A DNA stretch of 64,000 nt from Chloroflexi bacterium HGW-Chloroflexi-2 (GCA_002840735.1 PHBY01000020.1:1-64000), one strand, 5' to 3'. Shown: positions 19,001 to 27,857, numbered from the stretch's first letter. Numbers and translations: made by a program. The notes: a model not told the origin generated them from the letters alone.

Positions 19001-20153
19001 TAATGCCATCCATCGTGAATCCTTACGTGTAGAAATGATTGATCAATTGGAAAGATTATCAACTTTGCGATCCATTGACCAGGTTTTGACCAGTATTGTG
19101 GATTTGCGCGTGATTCTGAATTATATTCTGGAACAAATAACATTACGATTGAAAATCGATGCAGCCGCCATTCATCTTTATAATCCCGTAACCCATAAAT
19201 TACAATTTGCAGATGGTCGTGGTTTTAGAACCAATGAAATTGAAAAAACCAATATTTCTTTCGGTGAACACTATCTGGGAAAGGTTGCTCAGGAGAAGAA
19301 AACGCTCTGTTTACCTGACATAACAGCCGATCAATTTCCGTGTAATAAGCTGGTTCCATTAGAGAATTTTGTGTCCTATATTGCCACACCCATTTATGCC
19401 AAAGGACAGATCAAAGGAGTAATTGAGGTATTTAATCGAACACAATTCAATCCCGATGAAAAATGGATTAATTATTTTGAAATTTTAGCCGGGCAGACAG
19501 CAATTGCAATCGATAACAGCCAACTTTTTGAAGGATTACAACGATCGAACTTTGATTTATCAATGGCTTATGATGCCACTATTGAAGGTTGGTCGAGGGC
19601 GATGGATTTGCGGGATCGTGAAACCGAAGGTCATACGATTCGTGTTACGGAATTAACTGTGCAATTAGCAGGCATGGCTGGATTTTCTGACGAAGACATC
19701 ATCCATATTCGCAGAGGAGCACTATTGCATGATATGGGTAAACTTGGTATTCCGGACAGCATTTTACACAAACCTGGTCCATTAACCGATGATGAGTGGA
19801 CGTTAATGAAAAAACATCCAGTATTTGCCCACGAAATGCTTTCACCTATCGGCTATTTAAAACCTGCCATGGACATTCCATATTGTCACCATGAAAAATG
19901 GGATGGAAGTGGGTACCCACGCGGGTTAACCGGAGAAGAAATTCCAATGGCTGCCCGGATCTTTTCGGTGGTTGATGTATATGATGCGCTTACGTCCGAT
20001 CGACCTTATCGTTCTGCCTGGACTCAGGAAAAAGCGTTGAATTATATATCGAGTTGCAGCGGTACCCATTTCGACCCTAAGGTTGTTAACTTGTTCTTCA
20101 AATTAGTTGACTCAGAACCGGAATGGCTTTCATCAGATCAACCTGGTCAATAA
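16083..20153 (+). CDS. Multidomain sensor with CHASE, PAS, GAF and HD-GYP domains (c-di-GMP phosphodiesterase)
   Basis: The 1356-residue protein begins with a membrane helix, a Cache-like extracytoplasmic segment and a second pair of helices around residues 190-260. Next come a CHASE-like sensor (about 270-520), another helix (about 540-565) and two PAS/PAC units (about 585-830). Two GAF domains (about 840-980 and 1000-1160) lead to an HD-GYP domain. The catalytic motifs HDMGKLGIP and HHEKWDGSGYPRGL are intact, so c-di-GMP hydrolysis is expected. The start has no clear Shine-Dalgarno sequence. The gene is alone; a diguanylate cyclase lies elsewhere in the window at 59.1 kb. Domain borders are approximate. 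Confidence 0.9.
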   Translation: MDSRSDTKKSRLIYLLITSVVIFVVLVAGRQLWRQVHNNLQDELLYRSESFSKTINLMELNKLSGTIADIDLPEYQRLKHQLILSRQLIPNNCSIYLMGKNMNGSVFFYVDSETPGSKNESHPGQTYDDDYGTVKNVFSKGLSEISKPVIDDRGTCVSALVPLYDPNSGEVLALFGVDIDAKQWNQNILNILLLPYGFLVLLFLFVQVSILFFSFRKNLPPRVQKSWINTHAEFFSLFIFGLLVTSILTWQEIDTKENNRKTTFENLAASQAGYVLSYFQDIEKFHLAGLANFFESSQYVDRDEFSRYTAALAIDPKTMALEWIPEVPASELKMFEEQASIETGSDFKVWELSEDRQRIPVLEREFYYPVYYVNPRIENEYALGFDMGSETNRKAMLDTAFNTGLITASDPIILVNDLRPQIGILVTRSIIDREKASNQNGFILVVLRMENLLESVLSVYGNQDPFLYIDLLQLNSDLFPTYLAGNSPEEISLAHIRNEHHDHLYSDLTFYQPIFAFGKAYELIIHPSGSFMSTYPIRAGWITAVIGTLFSLLIAGVFYLFLSRGRHLESMVADRTSDLALSEQKYRNLAESTSAVLWEYDIKNDRWSYVAPQIMNMTGWHPDDFTNLQFWTEHLYHDDQKWAPAFRADFLDRGDDFEFEYRFLKPDGSYLWIRDVVSVEIKEGIPIFLRGYMLDITKKKESENQLRMQSLALFTSANAIIITDKQGVIEWSNPAFSELTGYTLEESIGKKPRELLFSDIQKPEFYEIMWKTILSGNPWRGEIVNRKKNGNLYSEEMTITPLKDENGLITHFIAIKQDISERKQHELEMQAIATISSVLRTAETRAEMNPIVLEKLGEIFKADGASLVIRDKVTNETVLEAAIGVYESTLVERLPPGISVSGKVIQSGDVFITDDISQEKDIVWSDAFDITSAIVCVPLMIDGTPIGTLTIGRVYPFQTMEVRLLTSIADIVANAIHRESLRVEMIDQLERLSTLRSIDQVLTSIVDLRVILNYILEQITLRLKIDAAAIHLYNPVTHKLQFADGRGFRTNEIEKTNISFGEHYLGKVAQEKKTLCLPDITADQFPCNKLVPLENFVSYIATPIYAKGQIKGVIEVFNRTQFNPDEKWINYFEILAGQTAIAIDNSQLFEGLQRSNFDLSMAYDATIEGWSRAMDLRDRETEGHTIRVTELTVQLAGMAGFSDEDIIHIRRGALLHDMGKLGIPDSILHKPGPLTDDEWTLMKKHPVFAHEMLSPIGYLKPAMDIPYCHHEKWDGSGYPRGLTGEEIPMAARIFSVVDVYDALTSDRPYRSAWTQEKALNYISSCSGTHFDPKVVNLFFKLVDSEPEWLSSDQPGQ

Positions 20154-20185
20154 TATTTGACCTGGTGACCCGTTGTAAAAAAGAA

Positions 20186-20800
20186 TTATCGTATAGGTTC
20201 GTGTGTGTCAGGCACATAAAATTCAATCGAGTCAATCTTATCAAGTGCCATTGTTGATTGTGGTTTGGTAAATAACCAGAGGACCACAAAGATGTCTCCA
20301 ACTGCACCAGATGTGTTCATCACCAAAGCCACCAACACAAGATATATTAAAGCGACCGGTAAAGTTGCCAGGAGGATAATCCCTAGAAAAGTGATGATCA
20401 CCAGAGGTGCTATACCAATTAAGAGGTATTGATTGCGAGGAAAGTACCATCCGGGCATGGCTGCATAGGCGTAAAAGCCTTTAAAACCCACCAGGGGTTT
20501 GTGTCGACTGAAGACCCAGAAATATATTGCGTGAATGGCTTCGTGCAGAACCAAAACCAAAAATATAACCAGGATTAATTTTCCGACGGAAAATAAGCTT
20601 GAGGAAATGGATGAGAACTCGAATGAAAATGAAATGGCCGAAGTGCCACGCATCCGTATGGCGAGCCAGCCAAAAAACCAGATTGAGAGGATCAGTAAAA
20701 CGAAACCCGCCAGATTCATACTGATGACTTGCCTGGCGTTTTTTAAGTCGAATTTTCCGGAAAGATGATAATTGGGTGGAAGAACCTGAGTCGCTTTCAT
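20186..20800 (-). CDS. DUF3267-like membrane zinc metalloprotease
   Basis: This 204-residue protein has four or five hydrophobic segments. A zincin motif HEAIH (His86, Glu87, His90) lies in the second segment, and a later NTSGAVGDIFVV segment resembles the third-ligand region of site-2-protease-like DUF3267 proteins. The probable role is intramembrane or membrane-associated proteolysis, substrate unknown. AAGGA precedes the ATG at 20800. It converges with the HD-GYP gene and diverges from the lyase gene. Confidence 0.75.
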   Translation of the reverse strand: MKATQVLPPNYHLSGKFDLKNARQVISMNLAGFVLLILSIWFFGWLAIRMRGTSAISFSFEFSSISSSLFSVGKLILVIFLVLVLHEAIHAIYFWVFSRHKPLVGFKGFYAYAAMPGWYFPRNQYLLIGIAPLVIITFLGIILLATLPVALIYLVLVALVMNTSGAVGDIFVVLWLFTKPQSTMALDKIDSIEFYVPDTHEPIR

Positions 20801-20896
20801 AAACGATCCTTAGTGTTGTATTTTTCTTCAGATGTGGACTGGACATAGACCTGCTATTGAACGGAGATGATATAATTTTTTCATCAGGAGGAGCCT

Positions 20897-21772
20897 ATGC
20901 GAGCACGTCGAGCTTTATTATACATGCCCGGAGACGATGAATACAAAATCAAAAAAGCAGCCGAATTGGCGGTTGATTCTGTTGTTCTCGATCTGGAAGA
21001 CTCCGTTTCAATGTCCTGTAAAAATACAGCACGTGATATGGTCGCCAAATCTCTGGCTGAACTGGATTTTATGGGATCGGAACGGTTGGTTCGTATCAAT
21101 CCCTTCTCGTCCGGGTTGGCAGAAGGAGATCTGGAAATGGTGTTACCCTCGCAGCCGGATGGCATCCTCTTATCAAAAACGAAAACAGCAGAGGATGTGC
21201 AGAAACTGAGCAAGATCCTGGCTGATTTTGAAAAAGAACACGGCTGGGAAAACAATTCCATCTCAATTCTGGCAATTATTGAAAATGCAATGGGCATTAT
21301 TAATTTAAAGGAAATCGCACAGGCTGACTCCCGGCTGCATGCATTGATTTGCGGGGGTGAAGACCTGGCGACGGATATCAATGCTGTTCGCACCCGCGCT
21401 GGTTGGGAATTATTCTATGCCCGTAGCGCGGTGGTGCTGTATGCTGGCGCTTTCAATTTACAGGCAATTGATATGGTTACTACAGATTTTTCTGATGCGC
21501 ACGCATTGGAGGAAGAAGCTTTACAAAGCTTGAAGATGGGATTTTCAGGAAAGCAGATCATTCATCCCAACCAGATTGAACCCGTTCAACGTGCTTTCAC
21601 CCCGGATGATGAAGAAATAGCTTACGCATTACAATTGATTGAAAAATTTGAAGAAAGTGACAAAAATGGGCAGGCAGCCTTCGCGCTGGATGGGGTCATG
21701 GTCGATTTACCGGTGATCATCCGGGCACAACGATTGTTGAAACGTGCCAGAGCTGCCGGGAAATTATTGTAG
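20897..21772 (+). CDS. HpcH/HpaI-family CitE-like acyl-CoA lyase
   Basis: The 291-residue protein matches the citrate lyase beta/malyl-CoA lyase family. It has RRALLYMPGDDEYKIKKA, VVLDLEDSVS, RINPFSSG, AIIENAMGIINLKEIA and CGGEDLATDI. These supply the Mg2+ and acyl-CoA carbonyl binding residues of a TIM barrel that cleaves beta-hydroxyacyl-CoA compounds such as malyl- or citramalyl-CoA. No other citrate lyase subunits are nearby, so it is probably a stand-alone malyl/citramalyl-CoA lyase. AGGAGG lies shortly before the ATG. A thioesterase-like gene follows closely. Confidence 0.85.
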   Translation: MRARRALLYMPGDDEYKIKKAAELAVDSVVLDLEDSVSMSCKNTARDMVAKSLAELDFMGSERLVRINPFSSGLAEGDLEMVLPSQPDGILLSKTKTAEDVQKLSKILADFEKEHGWENNSISILAIIENAMGIINLKEIAQADSRLHALICGGEDLATDINAVRTRAGWELFYARSAVVLYAGAFNLQAIDMVTTDFSDAHALEEEALQSLKMGFSGKQIIHPNQIEPVQRAFTPDDEEIAYALQLIEKFEESDKNGQAAFALDGVMVDLPVIIRAQRLLKRARAAGKLL

Positions 21773-21790
21773 TTGATTCTTGAGGTTGAT

Positions 21791-22207
21791 ATGGCAATTG
21801 AATCTGGATTGATCCATGAAATGACAATAGTCGTTGAAGAAAAACATACGGCTGCAGCAATTACGGAGGATTCTGGAATTGGCCAACTTGCGCCGGTTTT
21901 GAGCACCCCCTATCTGGTGAATTTGATGGAAACCACAGCGCATGCTGCTGTTATGCCTTTTCTGGAATCAGGACAGAGTGGTGTAGGCGCGATGGTACAC
22001 ATTCGCCATATGGCAGCGACGCCAGCAGGTATGCAGGTTAGAATTCGAGCTGAATTGCTGGAAGTGCAGGGTCGCAAGTTGTTGTTTAAAGTGGAAGCCT
22101 GGGATGAGGTTGAAAAAATTGCTGAAGGGGAACACGAACGCTTCATTATTAATTGGGAGCGGTTTATGGAAAGTGTTGAGAAGAAGCAGGGTAAAATTAA
22201 GAAATAA
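21791..22207 (+). CDS. FlK-like acyl-CoA thioesterase (hotdog fold)
   Basis: The 138-residue protein resembles the fluoroacetyl-CoA thioesterase FlK group. It has STPYLVNLMETTAHAAV, with the Thr/Glu region of the active site, and GVGAMVHIRHMAATPAGM with a conserved His. It should hydrolyse a small acyl-CoA. ATG 21791 follows a GAGG site 18 bp after the lyase stop, so the two are probably co-transcribed. A lyase plus thioesterase can together convert a hydroxyacyl-CoA to free acids; that pathway reading is inferred. In-frame TTG 21773 is a less likely start. Confidence 0.75.
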   Translation: MAIESGLIHEMTIVVEEKHTAAAITEDSGIGQLAPVLSTPYLVNLMETTAHAAVMPFLESGQSGVGAMVHIRHMAATPAGMQVRIRAELLEVQGRKLLFKVEAWDEVEKIAEGEHERFIINWERFMESVEKKQGKIKK

Positions 22208-22303
22208 AAAGTTATTTTCGGTGACATTTCTTACCTTTTTATAATGGTATAATTCCGCCCATAAGGATAAACATTACAAAAGTGGTAAACAGAATAAGGA
22301 TTG

Positions 22304-23212
22304 ATGAGCATTATTGATATCATTTTAAGACCAAAGAGCATATTGCAAATCATGATGAGGGTACTCATCATTTTTGTGTTTTTTGTAAGTATTCTGCCCT
22401 TTGACAAACCTGATGTCATTGCCCAGGAACCGGATAAACCGCACACTGTTTATCTTCCAGTCGTTTCAAAGAACTATGAAGAGTGGTTGGATTTATTTAA
22501 TCAATATAGGGTTGCAGCAGGATTGAATCCAGTAACTTCAAATGCTGATTACAATTACGGATTGAGATTACATACAACTTATATGTTACTCAATCCACTT
22601 TCTGACATGCATGTTGAGGATCCTAATAAACCAGGATATACATTATTAGGTGCAGAAGCTGGAAGACAAAGCAACATGATCAGTCTACTAGGTGCAACAT
22701 ATTTGACCACAAAACAATCTATTGATCTGTGGATGGCAACACCAAAGCATCGTTATAACATGTTGCACCCAGATATAACAGAAAGTGGTTTCAGTCTCTC
22801 TTGCGATTCTACTAATTGTTTTTCTGGTTTGAATGTTTTAGGGAGTTTACCATTATCGTATCAGTACAGTAACAAGAATGTTATTTATCCAGCTGAGAAT
22901 CAAACGGGAATTCCACCAACAAAATATCCAATTACCTGGAGTTTTTACATGGCCTGGACTTCAAAATCACAAGACTCGAATGAAGTTCAATTAATAGAAA
23001 ATTTAACACAAATAATTGATAGCAATAAAAAATCTGTACCATTTGATTTTTTTGAACCTGACAACTCAAATGGGAGTTATGATACATACAATCAAGTAGT
23101 GATAATACCGAAAGAAAATCTTCTTCCCAACCATCAATATAAAGTTGAAATGACGACCTCCATAAATCAAGAGGTGCTTACGAGAATATGGTATTTTACA
23201 ACTAGCCCATAA
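22304..23212 (+). CDS. Secreted CAP/SCP-domain protein
   Basis: This protein of about 302 residues has a signal sequence followed by the linker YLPVVSKNY, a form often seen in Chloroflexota exported proteins. The next part resembles a CAP (SCP/PR-1) domain: WLDLFNQYRVAAGLNPVTSN, LRLHTTYMLLNP and LWMATPKHRYNMLHPDITESGF. The C-terminal 100 residues look like a beta-rich domain. CAP proteins are extracellular, and their activity in bacteria is mostly unknown. TAAGGA precedes ATG 22304. A promoter and hairpin array follow. Confidence 0.7.
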   Translation: MSIIDIILRPKSILQIMMRVLIIFVFFVSILPFDKPDVIAQEPDKPHTVYLPVVSKNYEEWLDLFNQYRVAAGLNPVTSNADYNYGLRLHTTYMLLNPLSDMHVEDPNKPGYTLLGAEAGRQSNMISLLGATYLTTKQSIDLWMATPKHRYNMLHPDITESGFSLSCDSTNCFSGLNVLGSLPLSYQYSNKNVIYPAENQTGIPPTKYPITWSFYMAWTSKSQDSNEVQLIENLTQIIDSNKKSVPFDFFEPDNSNGSYDTYNQVVIIPKENLLPNHQYKVEMTTSINQEVLTRIWYFTTSP

Positions 23213-23246
23213 TCTAAAAATTGGATAATTCAGTCAGATTTCACAC

Positions 23247-23273
23247 TTGATTCTTTTCTGAAAATGGTATAAT
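23247..23273 (+). promoter_or_regulatory. Promoter ahead of the hairpin array
   Basis: TATAAT at 23268-23273 has TTGATT at 23247-23252 upstream. The 15-bp spacer is short; shifting the -35 box by one base gives 16. The predicted start near 23280 is immediately followed by a strong hairpin and no reading frame. Confidence 0.5.
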
Positions 23274-23283
23274 ATAAACAAGT

Positions 23284-23318
23284 TGAGTACCTGGGTGCCC
23301 CCCTCACCCCGGTACTCA
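23284..23318 (+). ncRNA. Strong 5' hairpin at a predicted transcript start
   Basis: TGAGTACC at 23284-23291 pairs with GGTACTCA at 23311-23318. Inside it GGGTG pairs with CACCC, leaving a C-rich loop. It begins about 4 nt after the predicted transcription start. It is either the head of a structured leader or a small RNA. Confidence 0.4.
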
Positions 23319-23379
23319 GCGTTTTAAAGCGGTAGATTTTATACAAGTTGATTTGAAAAATATCCTTATTACAAGATAT

Positions 23380-23845
23380 CTGAACTATGATTATGGGGGA
23401 TGGCTATGATGGACTATGATGAGAAAATCATATCTATCTTCAAATCATTAAAATCCCAGTTCAGATGTTGGGGGATGATCATGATGGTCTAATGTGTGAA
23501 CTATGATTATGGGGCATTAAAATCCCAGTTCAGATGTTGGGGGATGATCATGATGGTCTAATGTGTGAACTATGATTATGGGGGATGACTATGATGGACT
23601 ATGATGGAAAAATCAAAACCCATCTTGAAATCATTTAAATCCCAGTTTAGACAATGGGGGATGATCATGATGGACTGTGATGAAGAAATCATTCCATCAT
23701 GAAATCAAATAAATCATAGTTCAGTCGAAGGGGATGACTGTAATGGGAAAAGATTTGATCAATGATTACGGGGGATGATCATGAAAGATTATGATGAGAA
23801 AATTATTACATCATAAAATCATATAAATAAAAGTTCAGACAATTG
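23380..23845 (+). repeat. Tandem array of about 70-nt hairpin units
   Basis: Six or seven diverged units begin GGGGGATGATCATGATGG and end near AAATCCCAGTTCAGAC. Two adjacent copies at 23446-23514 and 23515-23583 are identical over 69 bp. In the unit at about 23655-23728, CATGATGG pairs with CCATCATG around an inner TGAT/ATCA stem. No reading frame spans the array. It lies between a promoter-like site and a radical SAM gene, so it may be transcribed as a structured leader or RNA. It is not a CRISPR: repeats and spacers are not separable. Confidence 0.65.
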
Positions 23846-23870
23846 CAGTACAATCTAATCAGGTGACTCC

Positions 23871-24761
23871 ATGACCGGATACAGTTCCTTACACCACTAC
23901 CCCTATCTTTTCTACCATTATGTTCTCCACAGGGATAAGCCCCTACTTGCGAGCTTCAAGTTAACTTATCGCTGTAACCTGACCTGCCAGCAATGCCCAT
24001 TTTATTGCATGCAGGCGGAGGAGTTGCGATATGAGCAGGTCTTGGATATTCTGGAACGTCTCTATCAGCGTGGGAGCCGATTGGTGGTTCTGGAAGGTGG
24101 AGAGCCAATGCTGTGGAAGGATGGAACCTATTCCATTCATGATGTGGTGGCAGCTGCTCGTAAAAAATTCTTCAGTTTGGGTATGACAACCAATGGCACT
24201 CTGCCCCTGGATGTGGCTGTGGACACCTTGTGGGTGAGTATTGATGGGTTGGAAGCCACTCACAATGCCTTGCGTGGTGCCCCGATCTTTTCGAAGATCA
24301 TGGATAATATCAATAGAAGCCAGCATCCACGTTTATTTGCCCACATTACGATTAATGCGGTCAATGCAACTGAGATTCCGGAGCTGATTCGGTTTTTGCA
24401 ACACAAAGTGTGGGGTATGACGGTGCAATTCTACTATCCGTACAACCATAAAGATGAGTTGTTTTTAGGTTTTGATAAACGGGAGAAGTTGCTGGAGGAG
24501 ATTATTCAACTCAAACGTGCGGGATTTCCGGTACTTAATTCTATAGCAGCATTGCAGGCGTTGAAACGCAATACCTGGAAGTGCGATGATCGTCTGATCG
24601 ATAATGCAAACCCGGATGGGAGCATCACGCAGGGGTGTTACCTCAAGAATCGTGCGGATATCGATTGCTCAAAATGTGGATTTTCCCCTTATACAGAGAT
24701 ATCTCTGGCTTGCCAGATGAATCTGCAAAGCATTCTGGCCGGGCAGAAGATCTTTTTATAG
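23871..24761 (+). CDS. Radical SAM protein
   Basis: The 296-residue protein has the cluster motif CNLTCQQC (Cys35, Cys39, Cys42), a GGEP motif (LEGGEPMLW), TTNGTLPL, and LWVSIDGLEATHNALRG. These are typical of SPASM-like radical SAM enzymes. A Cys-containing C-terminal region, DIDCSKCGFSPY, may hold an auxiliary cluster. It is similar in style to HpnH-type or peptide/lipid-modifying radical SAM proteins, but the substrate is unknown. No partner peptide gene is apparent. The gene is preceded by the hairpin array. Confidence 0.82.
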   Translation: MTGYSSLHHYPYLFYHYVLHRDKPLLASFKLTYRCNLTCQQCPFYCMQAEELRYEQVLDILERLYQRGSRLVVLEGGEPMLWKDGTYSIHDVVAAARKKFFSLGMTTNGTLPLDVAVDTLWVSIDGLEATHNALRGAPIFSKIMDNINRSQHPRLFAHITINAVNATEIPELIRFLQHKVWGMTVQFYYPYNHKDELFLGFDKREKLLEEIIQLKRAGFPVLNSIAALQALKRNTWKCDDRLIDNANPDGSITQGCYLKNRADIDCSKCGFSPYTEISLACQMNLQSILAGQKIFL

Positions 24762-24861
24762 CTGTTGTTTGTCACGATTCATCACGAATATCCTCAAGTA
24801 TTCTCTGAAATGAAAAAAATCCATTTATAATGGAAGTCATTACTGATTAAAAAGGTGAATA

Positions 24862-25746
24862 ATGGTTTATTTATTGGTTGTCTCCATCATCTGGGCTTTT
24901 TCATTTGGATTGATCAAGAATGCATTGGCGGGATTGGATGCTAATTTTATCGCTGCCGCCAGAATTCTGGTAGCATTGCTGGTGTTCTTACCTTTCATTC
25001 GCATCAAAGGCTTATCCCGGCGGCAAATTGGTTCTTTGATCCTGGTTGGTGCCATTCAGTATGGCGTGATGTATATTGCCTATAATTATTCCTTCCAATA
25101 CCTGAAGGCATATGAGGTGGCACTCTTCACCATCTTCACGCCAATTTACGTTACCCTGATCAATGATGCCTTCCGCAGACGGATGCATTGGATCAGCCTG
25201 CTGGCAACGGTTCTGACCGTGATTGGCACAGCGATCGTGCGCAGGGGTGGGATGATCCAATCGGACATACTAACAGGATTTCTGATTGTCCAGATCTCTA
25301 ACCTGGGTTTTGCGTTTGGTCAGGTCTACTACCGGGAAGTGATGGCAACCTTGCCTGCCGGTAAATTTGATAACCTGAAGGTGTTTGGGTTGCTTTATCT
25401 GGGTGGCTTTTTGACAGCTGGTATCTCTGCAGCCGTATTTACCCCCTGGGAAACCTTTACGATCAGCAATCAGCAAATCATGGTTCTATTGTACCTGGGT
25501 GCCATTGCTTCGGGCTTGAGCTTCTTCCTGTGGAATGTAGGTGCTCGTAAGGTCAATGCAGGAACTCTGGCAATTTTTAATGATCTGAAGATCCCGTTGG
25601 CGGTAATCGTCTCAATCCTTTTCTTTGGTGAGCAAGCCAACTGGTTAAATCTGTTGATTGGTGGGGGAATTGCTGTAGCAGCTCTATACCTGAACGAGTG
25701 GTATGTGAAAAAACCGAGGAAAACGAAGCTTGTAGCAATATCCTGA
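24862..25746 (+). CDS. EamA/DMT-family transporter
   Basis: This 294-residue protein has ten membrane segments in two EamA repeats. The second half has LYLGAIASGLSFFLWNVGARKV and NDLKIPLAVIVSILFFGE, a common DMT pattern. Members export amino acids, nucleosides or other metabolites; the substrate is not readable. It begins about 100 bp after the radical SAM gene, with only a weak ribosome binding site (AAGGTGAAT). Confidence 0.88.
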   Translation: MVYLLVVSIIWAFSFGLIKNALAGLDANFIAAARILVALLVFLPFIRIKGLSRRQIGSLILVGAIQYGVMYIAYNYSFQYLKAYEVALFTIFTPIYVTLINDAFRRRMHWISLLATVLTVIGTAIVRRGGMIQSDILTGFLIVQISNLGFAFGQVYYREVMATLPAGKFDNLKVFGLLYLGGFLTAGISAAVFTPWETFTISNQQIMVLLYLGAIASGLSFFLWNVGARKVNAGTLAIFNDLKIPLAVIVSILFFGEQANWLNLLIGGGIAVAALYLNEWYVKKPRKTKLVAIS

Positions 25747-25797
25747 GACTGTTAAAGGAGAAAACAGGGGGAGGTTCCACAAAACGAATAACCAAAT

Positions 25798-27579
25798 TCA
25801 TTTGATTTGAAGACCGTATCCATCGTAGAATCCATCAGTTATTTCTTCTCCATACATACGTACAGTGTCATTCCCCCAAGCATGACATGGAAATGGATAG
25901 TACCCACATTCCCCATAAAGATCGGCGCATAAAATCGTTACCTTTCCTCCATCGATGGTACAAGGTGAAGTAGGAAGCCGGTCGTAATCTTGAGGTAAGA
26001 AATACCTTGTTTTAAAATCTTTTGAATTAAAAGAGTGGGAAAATAAAAATATAAGAACAAGAGCTAGTCCAAACACACCGCCGGCTTTCTGAATCTTATT
26101 TGAAAAATTAAATAAAGAAAGGACCCAATTTAATCCTGACGCTAAACAAATTCCAAATAAAAATAAAAGATAAACGTAACCAAAACGCATGTTCGGTGAG
26201 ACGAAAATCCAGAAAATGAAACCCACAAAAAAACCAACAATTGTTATTAAAATTCCTGTTGAAAATTTCAATTTATTCTTAAGGAAAGAAATCAAAAATA
26301 TAAACGTTAGAATAATTGGAGAAAAAAATGATGTAACAACCATCATTTTCTGATTCAAGGTAAGGTTGAAAAACCAAAATTTGATACGTTCAAAAAACGG
26401 TTTTTCCATCACTTCATCTGCTGACCCTCTTTCATAAAAACCCCATGCTCTTATTCCAAATTCATCATCTATTACAAGACTCTCAGGCATTCTCCAATCA
26501 ACAGGTACTGCTGTTACTGCGGAAGGGTAAATGGCATAACCAGAAATAATCACATTTCTAATCATCCAAGGTGCTAGAATCAGGCTACCCCAAATGAATA
26601 ACTTAACCAAATTATTTAACTTGATGGTTTTTTTGTTAAAAACAATCAATAATAGAGGAATTAAGAAAATCGGAGCAATGGATATCTTTATTGTGAAGGC
26701 AAAAGCAATCAACCCAGTAATGATAAAAATCGTTGAGAAAAGATTATTCTGCTGGTTCTGACGCATGGCTAAATAGCCTGCAATCCAGATTAAGTAAGCT
26801 ACAGGCATATCTGTGGATGGAGCAGAGGCTTGCGTTCCAATACTAATGATACCTAGTGGAATAATCAGCATCCCCCAAATTTGGGGCAATTCGATTTGAT
26901 TTTTATTGGAAGCTTGAATAAATTCAAGGATGAAAAACATAGAAACCGAAAAAACCAAAAGACCATTCAGAACATGAAATGATCTTCCTCCGAGAAAGGA
27001 GAAACTAAAAAGTGCATTTTGAATGAACCATCCAGAATTATAAGCAAGGCGATTAAAGAAATTTCCTAAACCTTTGACGACAGGATAACTTTCAATCCAA
27101 CGGATAGATTGTGCATGGTATATGTACGAATCAGAGTTATTTATAGGTCCTGAGGTCAACCATAGGGAAAATAATAATAAAGCGATTGATGCTGAGAAGA
27201 AGACGTAAGGGTTTATTAAACTTGTTATTAATTTAAATGTGGTTAGCAGATACTTTAATAATGAATTTTTTATTACAATTAATAAAGCTGGTACAAAAAT
27301 TATAATGAATGCGATCCAGCCAATCGGTATAAATAAACTAAATATACTTGCAATAAAATAACAAAAGACAAACCCAGTTAGGAAATAAATAATTGTTTCA
27401 GATGGGCTATTAATTTCATGTTGATTTTCTTTTGGGATGATAAACAAATGCAGGATAAAGAAGCCATACGAAAAACAAAGTAAAAATACAATACACCAAA
27501 TTACAAATGTAATAACCATTATTAATTCTTTCAAAAATATCAGGATTAATTTTTGTTTTTTCTTGTTGCATCCATACAC
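25798..27579 (-). CDS. Large integral membrane protein, GT-C/LIC_10190-like
   Basis: This 593-residue protein has about twelve membrane segments. The extracytoplasmic loop INNSDSYIYHAQSIRWIE, followed by GLGNFFNRLAYNSGWF, resembles the LIC_10190 family and GT-C-type lipid-linked sugar transferases. Catalytic activity is not established. An internal start at MVITFVIW, about 19 residues in, is possible. It is transcribed away from the PMT-like gene at 27858, with nested palindrome copy 2 between them. The gene is AT-rich, like its neighbour. Confidence 0.65.
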   Translation of the reverse strand: MYGCNKKKQKLILIFLKELIMVITFVIWCIVFLLCFSYGFFILHLFIIPKENQHEINSPSETIIYFLTGFVFCYFIASIFSLFIPIGWIAFIIIFVPALLIVIKNSLLKYLLTTFKLITSLINPYVFFSASIALLLFSLWLTSGPINNSDSYIYHAQSIRWIESYPVVKGLGNFFNRLAYNSGWFIQNALFSFSFLGGRSFHVLNGLLVFSVSMFFILEFIQASNKNQIELPQIWGMLIIPLGIISIGTQASAPSTDMPVAYLIWIAGYLAMRQNQQNNLFSTIFIITGLIAFAFTIKISIAPIFLIPLLLIVFNKKTIKLNNLVKLFIWGSLILAPWMIRNVIISGYAIYPSAVTAVPVDWRMPESLVIDDEFGIRAWGFYERGSADEVMEKPFFERIKFWFFNLTLNQKMMVVTSFFSPIILTFIFLISFLKNKLKFSTGILITIVGFFVGFIFWIFVSPNMRFGYVYLLFLFGICLASGLNWVLSLFNFSNKIQKAGGVFGLALVLIFLFSHSFNSKDFKTRYFLPQDYDRLPTSPCTIDGGKVTILCADLYGECGYYPFPCHAWGNDTVRMYGEEITDGFYDGYGLQIK

Positions 27580-27662
27580 GTGAACAACCGTAAATAATAA
27601 TTTTTAAATTATACAGCGGTAATAGTTAAGAGAACGATTTTGAAGAAATGATTTTACTAATT

Positions 27663-27758
27663 TAGTATCCTTTCAATAATTAGCGGTCAGGGTGTTTTTG
27701 TGCGAGCGGATGCTCGCACAAAAACACCCGATTACCCCGTTTTATTGAGATGATACCT
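27663..27758. repeat. Nested palindromic element, copy 2
   Basis: An inner perfect hairpin has 18-nt arms at 27690-27707 and 27712-27729 (GGGTGTTTTTGTGCGAGC on the left). It is enclosed by an imperfect outer repeat, 27663-27689 against 27730-27758. The outer arms match copy 1 near position 100, while the inner half of the stem differs and is still fully paired. It lies between two divergent membrane-protein genes. Confidence 0.75.
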
Positions 27759-27857
27759 AATTTATTATGAATTGGAGATCAAAAAATTTTTGGGGAGTCG
27801 ATTCTAAAAATTCTGTTTGTGGCCGTGTATAATAATTCATAAGTCAGGGAGTAATTA

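Noticed and set aside
23380-23845. C/D-box-like RNA (RTGATGA motifs) in the hairpin array
   Set aside because: C-box-like RTGATGA occurs, but no CTGA D boxes are present on the same strand at suitable spacing, and such RNAs are archaeal/eukaryotic.
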